The notes under the pieces: model-generated
What the model saw: the letters and a program-made list of their open reading frames with translations, nothing else
The model's database searches: none
What the model was told of the DNA's origin: nothing
NCBI GenBank assembly: GCA_001792895.1
Contig: MARA01000009.1
Coordinates: 372,001-436,000, forward strand
Direction of reading: 5' to 3'
From: Lentinus brumalis
Taxonomy: Eukaryota; Basidiomycota; Agaricomycetes; Polyporales; Polyporaceae
DNA length: 64,000 bases
Program-made: the position numbers and the translations under genes
In this document: in pieces, positions 1-11,100 of the stretch
Numbering within the stretch: the first letter of the stretch is position 1
Layout: every line of letters starts with the position of its first letter

Positions 1-1
1 C

Positions 2-475
2 GAAGAGTTCCCGCAGGCCTTGAATAACAGCCAGATGTGGAATTGGAGCTCGCGGCTGTTCCTGACGGACGCGCGGCTGAACATGACACAGGAGCTCGAG
101 GCGGGACTTCCAACGAAGTACACGAAGGAGGAGCTCGACGAGTTCGAGAAGGTCCTCAAGGAACACGAGAGCTGGCTTGACGAGTGGGTCGAGAAGCAGA
201 AGAAGGTCAAGATGAACGAGGACCCGGTCATCCTCTCGAGCGAGATGCGTGCGCGCGCGAAGGTGCTCGAGAACCACCTCCAGAAGCTCTACCGCAAACG
301 CACGCCGAAGCCCGCCACCACGAAGAAGTCGAGCGCGAGCGCGAGTTCGGGTACGGCGTCGACGTCGGCGGGGACATCGGAAGCGACATCGGAATCGGAC
401 ACGGCGTCGGCGGGGAGCTCGTCGAGCACTGGTGCGGCGTCGTCTCAAGACCCACACAGACACGAAGAGCTGTAG
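2..475 (+). CDS. LHS1: Lhs1/GRP170-type ER chaperone, C-terminal part (5' truncated by window)
   Basis: The frame is open from base 2 and ends at a TAG at 473-475, so this is the last roughly 157 codons of a longer gene. The visible part is charged and helical, contains the NWSSRLFL stretch and a typical Hsp110/GRP170 helical lid segment rich in E, K and L, then a low-complexity S/T/A tail, and it ends in HEEL. A KDEL/HDEL-like tetrapeptide after a Ser-rich tail fits an ER-lumen Hsp70 of the Lhs1/HYOU1 family, which acts with Kar2/BiP in protein import and folding. The ATPase domain is outside the window. No intron is needed in this part. Assignment rests on the lid pattern plus the retention signal; another ER Hsp110-like protein is the only real alternative. 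Confidence 0.8.
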   Translation, partial: EEFPQALNNSQMWNWSSRLFLTDARLNMTQELEAGLPTKYTKEELDEFEKVLKEHESWLDEWVEKQKKVKMNEDPVILSSEMRARAKVLENHLQKLYRKRTPKPATTKKSSASASSGTASTSAGTSEATSESDTASAGSSSSTGAASSQDPHRHEEL

Positions 476-901
476 AGTAATGCATACCTTCTCACGTACA
501 TTAATGTTATTGCTAGGATCATAGACCATAGATTCATCGTGGTTGCATCTATCTCCCCTTCGACGGCGTGCCGAAGTGGATTGGCTGACAGGACAGTGAG
601 TACTACTCGCATCCCACACGCAGTTGGATAGTGACCTGCGGCCACAGTATCAGAGATGGAGACCCACGTGCACCTGTCCGCGGATGACTTTCGTGTGCGA
701 ATGCACCTCGCGCGTCATCGTGCAGTGAGCATCTTGCGCTCGCGCCTGCTCGCGCTGAGCGAAATGACCAGGGAAAACAGCTCCCAGTTGGGAACAGGTT
801 TGATGACGCCTTCTTCGACAAAGACATGACTCTGCGTTGATGAGATGGACGCTTTGTCGCGGCCAAACCACCGAGCGCTTGGCCCGCTCGTGCCCCGCGC
901 C

Positions 902-908
902 TATAAAG
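902..908 (+). promoter_or_regulatory. TATA box of family-1 repeat copy A
   Basis: TATAAAG followed about 25-60 nt later by a pyrimidine-rich tract (CTCTCTCTCTTTCTC). The same arrangement occurs in copy B (TATATAAG at 18,874), so the promoter-like layout is conserved between two otherwise diverged copies. Confidence 0.55.
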
Positions 909-2337
909 AGCCTCGCTTGTCCTCCACTCTCTCTCTTTCTCGACGACCACCATCTTCCCTCGCCTCTTCCCCTCAACTGCAGACGACCGCTGTATCTCTG
1001 CTTGAGGCCCGACGCTATGCCTCGCCCTGGCCGCCAGTCGATACACGGACACATACAAATCGGAGTAGGCCGCCAACCACTGGCACCCCCGACGGTGCTC
1101 AAAGCTCGGTAGTTCAGCCCAGCCGTCGCCCATTCCGGGACTTGCATCGCTATACTGTGTGCTCTATGGTTTTGCAATTGCTCGCTGACCTGTCTAGGCA
1201 ACAGATCCTCGATTGTCTGAACCACTTCTCGTAGTGGCACAACCACCTTTCGCAACCACCGCCTCCGCCGCCGGCCCCTCGCCACTTCCCCCAGCAGCAA
1301 ATCTCCCCAAAGATCTGCCTCGACGCTGTGCACCTACTGAGCATCGCTCTTGGCATAGACCACGGCACAATCACCACCTCAAACCACCTCCGACATTGTT
1401 CATGACGCTGTGGTCAGAGCTCACTGCGTCACTGCTGGCTTGCTTGCGCTTCGGATCCGAAAACCCACTGTGTTGACCACAATACTTGATCTGGCATCAA
1501 CAGTGGCTCATGCGCGATGCCGTCCACCACTGCCATCATCAACACTTTGCATCACTCAATGTCCGGTCGACCGTCGATTTGAGCAAGCATAATGCATATC
1601 AGCGCACTGTCTGGGCGACGCCTCTCCTATGTTCGTCCCAAGCATGGCTCAAGATAATGCTTCCACCTCTGCAACACCGCAACCTGCTCGTGGGCGTTGC
1701 ACGGAAGTACACATACTGCTACGGAGAAAGATCAACGATATCGGACGATGAGCAGAGTGTCTACAGTACGTCATGCTATCTGTTTTGGCGACTCAGAACA
1801 CTCATCGGCCGCGTGACTCTCAGAGGAGTCTTTATCAAGGCAATCAACACTATGTCAAGACAAGCCTTCTCAAGCGAACAGATCAGTCCCACGTCTCCTA
1901 TCACCAGGCTCACCTGAGTAGACAAGGACTCTCGACAGGCTGGTGTCAACAATTTCTTGCTAGCGACACCACCCTCGCCAGCGCCGCCACGCCCGTCTGA
2001 ACTACTTCCGTCCTTTGGCATACATCACTCACTACTCGCTGAGCTTGCTAGGCGACGCTTGTCCTGCTTCGCAACGTATATTCCAGATGGCGTCACCGTC
2101 CTTCGACCAACGCCGACATACTGGTTCACAAGTCCCTAGCGAGTACTCGTTTTTTTTGACGAAGGCCAACTTACTGTGCGAAGACCGGCAACAGAGCATA
2201 ATCTCGAACTTGCATGACCTCGCCTACGAATAGCATATCGGCATCGAAGCAACGGTGTCAACAACGTTCAAGCACACACAAGACAGCAAGAGGGCTTTGA
2301 GTGGTCCCGCAAGAGGCCCTCAATTCAAGATGCCGTC

Positions 2338-2462
2338 CCCGAGGAGCGGTCGGCCACTGCCCGCTGGCGTGGCCGGTCGTGGCGCAGGCCTCTTCGTGGC
2401 CCTCGGGATTAGTACCCGGCGTGATACCATCTGGTATCGGGCCGGGGAAGCTAACATGCGCC
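2338..2462 (+). ncRNA. Structured RNA domain, HDV-ribozyme-like topology (copy A)
   Basis: Seen in sequence: 2338-2344 (CCCGAGG) pairs with 2401-2407 (CCTCGGG); 2381-2386 (GGCGCA) pairs with 2457-2462 (TGCGCC); 2388-2390 (GCC) pairs with 2398-2400 (GGC) closing a 7-nt loop TCTTCGT; 2415-2446 is a long hairpin closed by CCCGGC/GCCGGG; and 2450-2454 reads GCTAA. This is the P1-P2-P3-P4-J4/2 order of HDV-like self-cleaving ribozymes, with P3 directly abutting both P2 and P1 and a C-T-A-A in the J4/2 position. An additional hairpin (2351-2375) sits between P1 and P2. Atypical points: the first P1 base is C, not G, and no clear GG for P1.1 follows P1. Cleavage activity is inference only. Confidence 0.45.
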
Positions 2463-2475
2463 GAAGCCTTGGGGA

Positions 2476-3090
2476 GTGAGGAGTGGATGCGGACGTTGTG
2501 TTGTGTGACGGTCGGGTCTAGGCCGGTCACTGCATGGGCAGGACCTCGGTCGTCAACTAAGTAATAGTAACAAACATAGTCGCCAGATTGGACGAGACGT
2601 TGATCATACTACGAAATGAGCGAGTCTTGAGGAATGTGCTGATCAGTGAATCCCGTGTCGTCCGGTCAACTAGGAAGTAGCGGTCCAAGTCGTACTGACG
2701 GTAAAGGATTAGGGAAAGCTGTACTACGTGCGTGATAGGTGAATTAAACCGGGTGAGAAATCCCTACCTTGGCCTCTCCGGACATATTGTACCGACGAAC
2801 AAAAAGTGTAATGATAGCCTCGACCTCGTGCCGCGGAAGCAGAGAAGTGTGTGGATTGCGTAGGTAGATATGGGTTTCTGGGGAAGCTGCATAGGCGCTG
2901 CCACTCACCTGCCATCTTTACACGATGCGCACATCGCTAGTGCTTCATCGCCCTTGACATCTGTGGCCTCGCAATCAGGCTGCAGAAAGCGGGAGCAATG
3001 CGCTTGATTACTGCGGACAGTTCGGGCTTATGCGTCTACATATTACATCCGATCAGAACTTCTTGGCGTGCTCGCACCGCTATCGCTGCC
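2476..3090. other. Intergenic, no gene seen
   Basis: Only short, unsupported ORFs. No splice-consistent exons, repeats or RNA gene signals stood out between copy A of repeat family 1 and the 3' end of the membrane-protein gene. Confidence 0.5.
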
Positions 3091-3848
3091 TCAATAACTG
3101 GCTTTCTCGGTGTCCTTGACAGACTTCGTCCAGATCGAATCCTGACGACTGGCTCTCGTCGCGGCGAAGACCAGTAGGATAGCGCAGTAGACGAGCACTA
3201 CGCCAACAGATTCAGTCAAAGCATCGTTCACAGCGCCGAGATACTCACGGGCGATTGCGGCGAGGATGGCAAGGATCCCCAGTGGTTGGGCGTCGCGGCA
3301 TATGTTGCGGAGGTCCGGGTCAGCGATCACGTCGCAAGACTTGACGACCTCAGAGAAGTTGACGTCGGCAAAGGTAAGCCCACCAGCGACGAAGAAGAGA
3401 ATCCACAACACCGCTGCACGCTGCCTTCAGTACGACTCCGCAAAGGCTGGTATACTTATTGAACGGGTACGTACAGAGCCAGATCAGCTCGAAGAGCACG
3501 ACTGAGCTGGGTCCAACGCCGAAACAATCTCGAAGAAGCCTACATGAAACCATCGGTCAGAGTCATTCCTTAGTAGCTTTGCATCTAAAATGCGACGTGA
3601 CTAGACTCACATCAGGGGCATTGAGACGACCGTCAGCACTCCGGCGGCGAGCCCGAAGTTCGAGTAGAGGAGGGAGATGTGCACGAGATTCTGTATCGCA
3701 GCCGTAGTCTGCGCAGATAGCGCCATGACGATGAGCGCAGCGATTGTAGCGAAGACTAGCAGAGTGGTGAGTGAACCTATTCTGCTATCGCGGAGAAGTG
3801 ATGCTACTCACCGAAGGTGCACAACCGATAGATCCACATGTAAGACAT
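3091..3848 (-). CDS. Small four-helix membrane protein, MARVEL-like (paralogue 1)
   Basis: Start ATG at 3846-3848 opens a short exon (MSYMWIYRLCTF), spliced to an exon with LVFATIAALIVM..SLLYSNFGLAAGVLTVVSMPL, then ..VVLFELIWLSVLWILFFVAGG, and a last exon ending ..DTEKASY and TGA at 3091. Introns have GTGAGT/GTACGT donors and CAG/TAG acceptors. The product of about 190 residues has four hydrophobic helices with a Cys-containing loop (SCDVIADPDLRNICRDAQ) between helices 3 and 4, the layout of fungal MARVEL-domain proteins. The E in the FELIWL helix and the loop CRDAQ are shared with the gene at 5,244-5,990. Role unknown; MARVEL proteins work in membrane apposition and trafficking. Family call is moderate, gene reality is strong. 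Confidence 0.7.
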
Positions 3849-3950
3849 TGCAGAGAGAAGGAAGGTGAGATCAAATCTAAAAAAAGTGTGGAAGGAAGTA
3901 GTACGCAAGGTGGACCAGCCTGAGGAGTATGGCGAGCGAAGGGTCGATAT

Positions 3951-3957
3951 ACTTATA
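3951..3957 (-). promoter_or_regulatory. TATA box for membrane-protein gene 1
   Basis: Reads TATAAGT on the minus strand about 105 nt upstream of the ATG at 3,848. Confidence 0.5.
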
Positions 3958-5243
3958 GGCTTCGAGCTGTTGCATACCGCCTACCGGTCGTATAGACCCC
4001 CGACCTGCGCATTGCCTGCAAATGCAGATAGCGGACAGACTAAGGATGATGCTCTCCGTAAGTTTGACAGCGCGGTGGAAATGCTATGCCCATCATACAC
4101 CCAGTGAGATTGACGACTGACACCTATTGGTGCAGTCGTGGCCTACGGGCGTGAGAGTCGACTTTGACAGAAGAGAACTGTGGTCCACTGTCAAGTATCC
4201 TGATGCCATCCGTCATATTTGCATATCATCGACCGTCAGCGAGAGGCCCTACATAGAATGTTATTACATCCGGAGTAGGCTCATCATCGTCGCTCACTAC
4301 CGTCAGTCATATACAATATGTCACTTGTCAGTCAATAGTCGAGGCTCTGCGGATTGATTAGCGTTGATGGGGTCGGTCTCTCAATAAGAGCAGTGCGTAC
4401 AAGAGATAATATGACTCAGACGCAAATGCGCGATATCTGAGCCACGAGAAAGGCGTCTCCTCGCGCTGATCGACAAGAGTGACTCAATGGTATGTTATCC
4501 AGCGGTGAGCAAGGACTTCGACCCTACACTTTTGGGTGAGCTGGAGGAGTCCATCGACGGAGTCGGTATCCGAAGTCATAGCTGTGAGGGTTCCGGACGC
4601 TCATAGTCATGCACAGATGTATGTGGGCAAGAGAGCGATGAGGCTGTCCGCATGGAGGTTGAGACAACGTTGAGACTAGAGCTCAAAACGTCGACGAACG
4701 GGTGAAGGAGTTGTCCATCCGAGCGGAGTTCAGTCTCACTATCGCGAGTCTCAAATCCGGGGGAGGAGCTTTTCGGAGCTTAAACCTTTCACATGTTCCG
4801 GGACCGCATGGGCGGATCAAGAGCAGACTTTGAAGCAGACTTTGACCGACACCTGCATATGTATGCCAGGGCAGCGTGCTGTCTGTCGTGGTTCAGTGCA
4901 GGGAGAAAGATAATTTACAACAATAGTTTAGTCACATGGAAACCCAACCAAACAGCGAGAGAGCGAGCGAGAGCACAAAACCACAACTCACTGCAAGTAC
5001 CGTAAGCCCGTCAGGTTACCGCCTGTCACTCAGCCTTCCGCGCAGCGTGATGGTCAGTCAAGCTGCTTCGCCGTCGCCGTCACTCCGGGAAAAGGCTGTC
5101 CAAAGGCGTCACAGATGCCGGTTTCAGCAGCACAGACGTACAATGAGTGGCAGGTCCACGGAGGCGAGCGCACGAATTCAGCCAACGTCCCAAATTCCCT
5201 CTTCCCATGGCCACTATGGGCAGCAATCTCTCATACACAAGCT
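3958..5243. other. Intergenic, no gene seen
   Basis: About 1.3 kb with only short ORFs in all frames and no convincing intron-exon structure. Confidence 0.45.
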
Positions 5244-5990
5244 TTAGTGCTTCTTGCCGGGCAGCGGGAAACGCGTCCAGATGGGCTTGCCGCTCGACGC
5301 GGCAGACGTCGCGGCTATGCCGAGTGCGGCAGCGTACAGGATAACTGCGGACATAAGGTCAGCGGAAATTCGACAGCGAAGTGACGTGGGGATGCTTACG
5401 GATGCCTGCGGTCAGGAGCGCGAAGACGACAAGAGTCTGTGCGTCCTGGCACAGTCCGAGCAGGGTCGCGTTGGTCTGGTTGCAGACTTTGAATGTAGAG
5501 TTCGTTACGCCCATTGTCTTGACACCAGCGACAATCCAGACAACAGAAAGAACCACTGAATGGCAGCGAGATAAGCTGTGAGTCGACCGAGGTATGTGTA
5601 AGACACTCACACATCCAGACGAGTTCGAAGAGCACGGTCGCGCTATACGAACGCTCTTGGGCCATGTCAAAGAGCAGACTGGTAGGACAGGGAATAAAGG
5701 CGAGTTCAGAGGGCTTGACGGGTGGACTCACATCATGGGCAAGGTAAGGATCGTTACGACACCCGCACCGACACCGATGTGCGCGTACAAGACGTCAGTC
5801 AACAGCCCGACAGAGAAGTTGATAGTGAGGGAGCCCTGGGCTTGAGCGATAATGGCGGTAATGGTGGCCAGCGCTGCGGGAACCCCTTCAGCTCCTCCGG
5901 ACAAAGACCAGACAGACGGACCAAGGACTCACTCAGCGCCGTCTGGCGGAAGTAGATGAGCCACTGCATGTTGCGCAAACCAGTACGCAA
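5244..5990 (-). CDS. Small four-helix membrane protein, MARVEL-like (paralogue 2)
   Basis: Starts at ATG 5988-5990 (MRTGLRNMQWLIYFRQTAL), continues in spliced exons with LATITAIIAQAQGSLTINF, then ..SATVLFELVWM, VVLSVVWIVAGVKTM..STFKVCNQ..LCQDAQTLVVFALLTAG, and ends VILYAAALGIAATS..PLPGKKH with TAA at 5244-5246. Introns are 50-70 nt with GTGAGT and GTAAGC donors. Same exon number and phase pattern as the gene at 3,091-3,848, the same FEL(I/V)W helix and C..LCQDAQ loop: a tandem duplicate on the same strand 1.4 kb away. Four predicted helices; basic C-terminus. MARVEL-like is a structural guess; gene reality is well supported by the matched paralogue. Confidence 0.7.
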
Positions 5991-6074
5991 GAACGAAAGA
6001 CTGTGAAACGAGGCGACGAAACTGCACGAAAGGAACCAGCCAGCAGGTGGATAACAAATCGCCGCGAGCTGGCC

Positions 6075-6081
6075 TTATATA
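6075..6081 (-). promoter_or_regulatory. TATA box for membrane-protein gene 2
   Basis: TATATAA on the minus strand, 85-90 nt upstream of the ATG at 5,990. Confidence 0.5.
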
Positions 6082-6258
6082 CTAGATCTCACGCATCACC
6101 ATCGTGCTGCCATAAACCGATCATGCGGAAGCTCTAGATTTGCTGCTGGAAGCGTCCGGACTCCGCCTCCGCAGCGTTGGCGATCTGACAACAAGCGGGC
6201 GGCGCTTGTCTGTTCGACGGTCACCGGTAAAAATATCTCGCCGTCGCAACCGCCTGGG

Positions 6259-7541
6259 TCACTTCGTATGCTGTCGGACCGTCAACTTCGACAATCCACG
6301 AGATCCTAAGTCGATAGTGTCCTTGGCTCTGCAGTGTCCAATGCAGACAACAGACACCGAGAAAACTTCAAGACTTGGGACCTGTGGCTGACAATAAAAC
6401 CGGATCGTCCACAGAAGAGCCGAAGGCACCTCATTCCCGGCCGTTACCATCACGACGGGCAAGGGCGTGGGCTGCCACCGCTCGTGCAGTGATGCGTTAT
6501 AAGAGTACACCGTTGGTACACCGCGATTGTGGCTGCTGGCACACACCAGTGTCACGTAACATAGCCCGAGAAACCACAGCTCACACAGCAAGGAGACAGC
6601 GTGCCGACCGCACGCCACGCCTGCCACCCGCCAGATCTAGAGAGACACTCTACACCCTGGTCCTTCGACAGCAGTTACTCACCTGTTCATTTATACGGTG
6701 CCGGATTACGAGAATCCACTTTGTGCCGGCACGCAGGCGTCGTGAGTTGCTTGGGAACCCGAGAAGTCCCCATGGTGCGACGATCGCAGCGTAGTCGCAG
6801 CTTTCCACTACAAATTCCTTCCCGCCTTGATCAGATCGGGCTGTCCGCCGAGGCTGATCCAGGGCCATGCCCCGACGTGGATTACTGCAATCTAAGCACT
6901 GGAGAGTCGCAGAAGAAAGCGGATGATGAGCTCAGTTCGAGCAGAAGGTGATGGTTGGTGGTGAGTGCAGTGAGGCGGATAGGCGCACATAGTGAGACAA
7001 TTAGTGTCGACATACCGCTATCCTCCGTCTCACGTTTTGTGAGAGGGGTTTGCGCCGAACCTTATAAAAGGGCGAATATCGTACTCCAATGTCCCGGAAC
7101 GCTCACAAAGCATCTGTGTAGGTCAATCAAACTGACGAGGATCTCCTTTTTCATCTGTGTCAACCAGGGACACGAGCACTCCAAAATTGCAGATTATGTA
7201 CTCTTGACCGGGGGTGGACCGGGGGTAATGATCATGAAACTTACAGCACCTACGACAGGCGGTGCGGTTGATCGAGCTATCAATATATCAAGCTCCTTAC
7301 GGAGAAGCGCAGTGAACGTGAAGTTGCAGTGTACGATGATGGCGATGATAGAGGCCTAAAAATGCACATTCAGCGTCAGACCGCGAGAGAGAGGAAGTAG
7401 GAGGAAGTGCGTCGCATCGCCTGCACGGATGCGATAGCACACCGCTGCCAGCTGGCAAATGTCATCGTAAGAGGCTGGTGGTGATAACAGCATGAACCGC
7501 ATCTGCCATCAGATGGACCAAGGACTTACCTCATACCTCAT
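6259..7541 (-). pseudogene. Possible third, degenerate membrane-protein gene
   Basis: Weak evidence for a remnant of the same family. A 12-nt exon (ATG at 7539-7541, M-R-Y-E) with a good GTAAGT donor can join an exon at 7,355 preceded by CTGAC..TTTTTAG, giving ASIIAIIVHCNFTFTALL, reminiscent of the second exon of the two genes to the left; a TATATA motif lies about 80 nt upstream near 7,622. Further on (6,259-6,627) VSLLCELWFLGLCYVTLV resembles the FELIWL helix exon. The pieces do not join into one clean frame, and an alternative is that these are chance hydrophobic ORFs. The rest of 5,991-8,109 shows nothing else. Confidence 0.25.
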
Positions 7542-8109
7542 GTTGCCCACTCACGAGCGTCCAGCTAGAGCAGTACAACGCCAGATGCCCCACAGGCTAT
7601 CGGTTCCGAGACCATATCGCGTTATATATGTATATGGATTACAGCTACAAAGCATGCGCACGAGCACGACACGAGCACAGCGACTCGAACCTAAACCAAA
7701 CCAAGCAATAAATCAGATCTACAACATTCGGAGCAAGCATCGTACTTTTGTTTGGTATGTAAGGTCTCCGTGAGCTAAAGTGGTCCGTGAGTCCAAGCAT
7801 GGGGTGAGACGTGCGACATCCAGGGCCGTAGGGCCCCATGCAAGCGCGAGAGAGGGCCGTTCGCGTCGTGAGATCGTAGGGTCCGAGTCGTAGTGGGTCG
7901 TGAGGGTCCTGATGAGAGGAATCATTACGCCATGAGCGTGTACTGCCCACGTCCCCAACGCCGTGCCCGGCGCGTCGGAGGCAGCATGCGGGGGGACATG
8001 CGCGGTGCCCCGGGGGACGCGGTGTTGGCGCGGGGTATCGATGTCGCTGGCATGCGCGCGACATGGCCCACAGCACGCGAAGGCTGTTGAAGCCGGCCGA
8101 AGGACGGGC

Positions 8110-11100
8110 TCACACAGCCTCAGTCCCGTCTGCCTTCTCGAGGTACTCGGGTGGTGCGACGAGAGCGTCATCCTTGTTCCCCGGCTTGATGTCCGTCCGG
8201 TTCGACTGCGGGCCCTTGTAGTGTCTCCGGCCGCCGACGGCGTACCATACCAGCGAAAGCAGGACGACACCGCCAGTAATGGGCTGCACGGTCTGTCAGT
8301 CTCGAGATCACGCACCGCAGGATAGCATGGATGCTCACCGCAGCGTAGTTCATCGTATCGCCAGTCACAGGCAATGTCGTCGGGAGCGCGAAGATGATGC
8401 ACACGAAGCACGTCCACAGGATGCAGGTCACGTTCGCGATCCATCCGACAACACCGTCGCCCATGTAAAACGGCCCGGGAACGAACTTGACCTCGGGGTG
8501 GTTCCTGTACCACCTCCGGCAGAAGATCGGGATGATGTACGACAGGTCCAGCGCCATCGCCGTCATGGCGAAGATCGCGTTCAGCGCAATCGGGCTCGCA
8601 AGGTCCAGCAGCCCGGGCAGGATGCCGATGATCGTGACGAACCAAATTGCGCGAAGTGGCGTCTGCGTCCATGTGCTGTTGTATCCAAAGAAGCCGCGAT
8701 CCGGGAGGCCCTTGTCGCGGCTAAACGCGTACACAGTGCGTGAGGCCGCCTGCAAGGCGGTCTGACAGACGAAGAAGGCGGTCAAGCAAACGAACGCCCA
8801 GACAAAGAGCGCGCCGGGCTTGCCCATTCGGATCACCATGATGTCGAGGAAGGCTGAGCCGGACGCACCCGGGAGGTTCTCACTGAGGAGGTTGTGAGTG
8901 ATTAACACAGGAGGCCATACAACCGTGCACGTACAGAGGTCCTGAGCAGAGGACAAGGACGATGTTGAGCAGCCATCCCAAAATACCCGTGCCAATCACA
9001 GCGATGAAGATGGCCGAAGGAGCTGCATACGCTGCGCGCTTCACTTCCTCTCTGGAAGGATCATTGTCAGTGCGCGTACGTACGAAGATAAGCGGGTTCA
9101 TAAGCAGCTCACGAGATATGGGCGGTAGCATCGTAGTCCTGAAGAAAGCACCGTTAAGCACGTCAGGCACTCAACACCCAAAACTAATGACTCCTTACCG
9201 TCATCTGGAGAATTCACGTCAGCTAGCATTTATGATTGAACCCGTTGCGAAACTTACCGTCCACTGAACACTCAGCAAACCGAACAGGAACGCGATGCCA
9301 TCGTTCCATCCACCCGTTTGGTTAGCTATCCCTTGGCTGCCGAAGACGTACCCTGCGGAATGCATTTCGCTGCGTGGAGTAGTGGCTAGCAACACGATGA
9401 TGATAACTGTAAAGCTTGTGAGATACGAGTACAGCAGCAGCAGCGGAGTCACGCACCGATAGTCGCACCAAGGTTAATGAACACAAAGCCAGATGTCAGG
9501 CGGGCAAGCTGACGGGTTGCCAGACAGTTCTACAGAACCATGTCAGAGAAGTCCAATCCTCGCGCATTTCCGATACACTCACAAGGATGCCGTGGAGTAT
9601 GAGAAGACCTGCGAAGAGGCCGACGCTCTTCCCAGGAGTGACCTGATAGCTATCACCCTGCTGGCAATATCAGCACTGATTTCCGGAGCAAGAGGACTAA
9701 CGCACCCTCCCAACCACCACCGCAGCCCAGATCATGTTCGCCAACCCGAACTCGGTCGACGAGAGACCGACGATCTGTCCAAGGATGTTCAGCCACCCCA
9801 CCACCCAGCCGACGATAGCACGCTGCTTGCGTGGGACCAACTGCGCAGATGCGGTGTACCTGGGTGGGGCGTCGTTATCAGCGCGTCTGCACATGATCCG
9901 ATGCATTCAGAGTGGTACTCACAGGCCGCCACACGTCGGGAACGCGCTGACGATCTCGGCAATGCTGGCACCTGGTATCTGGTCAGTCCGTGTACAAGTA
10001 GAAATACGACGTGCACATGCTCGACAGGCTTGGAGCGGTTCCTATCCTGAAACCATCGTCATGCGTCCTCCCGGTTCGAGGCGGGATGGAGCACATCCGT
10101 CAGGCTGTTTCCAGCCCGTTCTGGGCAGTACTGTAGCAGCGCATATATGCACTCGGGCCTGCCCCACTTGAGCGTTCCCGAACGGCAGTTTGACTGACAG
10201 GCCAGTAGCGCGTCGGACATCGGCAGTGATAGCGGCTAGAGTATGTTTCGTGTCCGCCTATGACAACAGAGATGTCGCAACAGAAAGGTCGCTGTCGAGC
10301 AGAACGAGGTGGACGCCACAAGCTGAGCGTGTCTGCCAAACCACCAGACGTTACACGCATGGTGCTTTCCCGATCTCTCGTGTGTTTTTGGACGAGCCAG
10401 AGGCCGTTGAAGGCTGATTCGAGACAGCGATACCGCGACAGTACTTGCAAAGTGCGACAGTGGCGTAGGACTGAGTCTGCCGGTCGCTGTACCACTCCAC
10501 TTAGGCTGTAACCTGGCACATCTCTTTCTGAAGCAGTAAACAGAGGGATAAAGCAACCGGCAGATGGGGGTTTGAACCTCTTTGTACGATTGCAAGTGCT
10601 GTCGTGGGATAGCAATGGTGGCATATATGCAGTCCACGCGCACTTTCATGGAGGGGTACAAGACGAGCCCCACGGCCGCTATCATCTTTGCGCGACTCAT
10701 GCGACAGATACGCAGTTCCTGCGCGCGCAAAAAGAGCTCATCCTCACGCGGCACACTCGCTCCCGTGACGACTGCGCTGTCTGGATGAGGAGCGGCAGCG
10801 AGAGTTCTGCCACTCGTACGCGCCCGGAGATGCAGACTTCCGACGGCGGCGGATGCGGTATGGGAATGAGGGAGCAGGAGATACGCACCGAGCGTGAAGC
10901 ACATCGTCGCCCCCAGAATCCAGCACCAAGTTACGGAGGCGGGACCTCCAAGTAGCAAGGGTGTGTTGAAGGTGGTCGCAATACTTGAGCAGAGACCCAT
11001 GATGCTGAACGCGAAGCTGATCTGCTGTACGGTCAGCGCACCGGTCAGCGATAGCAAGCCGTCTGCGTACCGTAGCGACATTGGAGAACTCGCGTTTGAA

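Larger units (their letters stand above)
600..2475 (+). repeat. Interspersed repeat family 1, copy A (Pol II-like, non-coding)
   Basis: This block matches 18,600-20,590 at both ends. Shared landmarks in the same order are a GGCCAAACCACCGAGCGCTT block (from about 862), a TATA box followed by a CT-rich tract, and near the 3' end a conserved structured segment (2,338-2,462). The middle is poorly conserved and carries no open frame that both copies share; the ORFs here are short and on both strands. I read it as a transcribed, non-coding dispersed element or a non-autonomous derivative of a retroelement. Exact ends were not found; no terminal repeats or target duplication are evident. The limits given are those of visible similarity. 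Confidence 0.65.

Noticed and set aside
603..1333. Minus-strand ORFs of 176 and 227 codons
   Set aside because: Arg/Gly-rich shadows of the family-1 repeat; not conserved in copy B.
2429..2446. TGGTATCGGGCC, resembling an LTR-retrotransposon primer-binding site
   Set aside because: It is one arm of the hairpin 2,415-2,446 and is not conserved in copy B; no LTRs flank it.
7719..8672. 317-codon minus-strand ORF across the permease 3' end
   Set aside because: Wrong frame relative to the permease exons; composition is that of a shadow ORF.
10061..10085. CCCGGTTCGAGGCGGG resembling a tRNA T arm
   Set aside because: No matching acceptor or D arm; loop length wrong.
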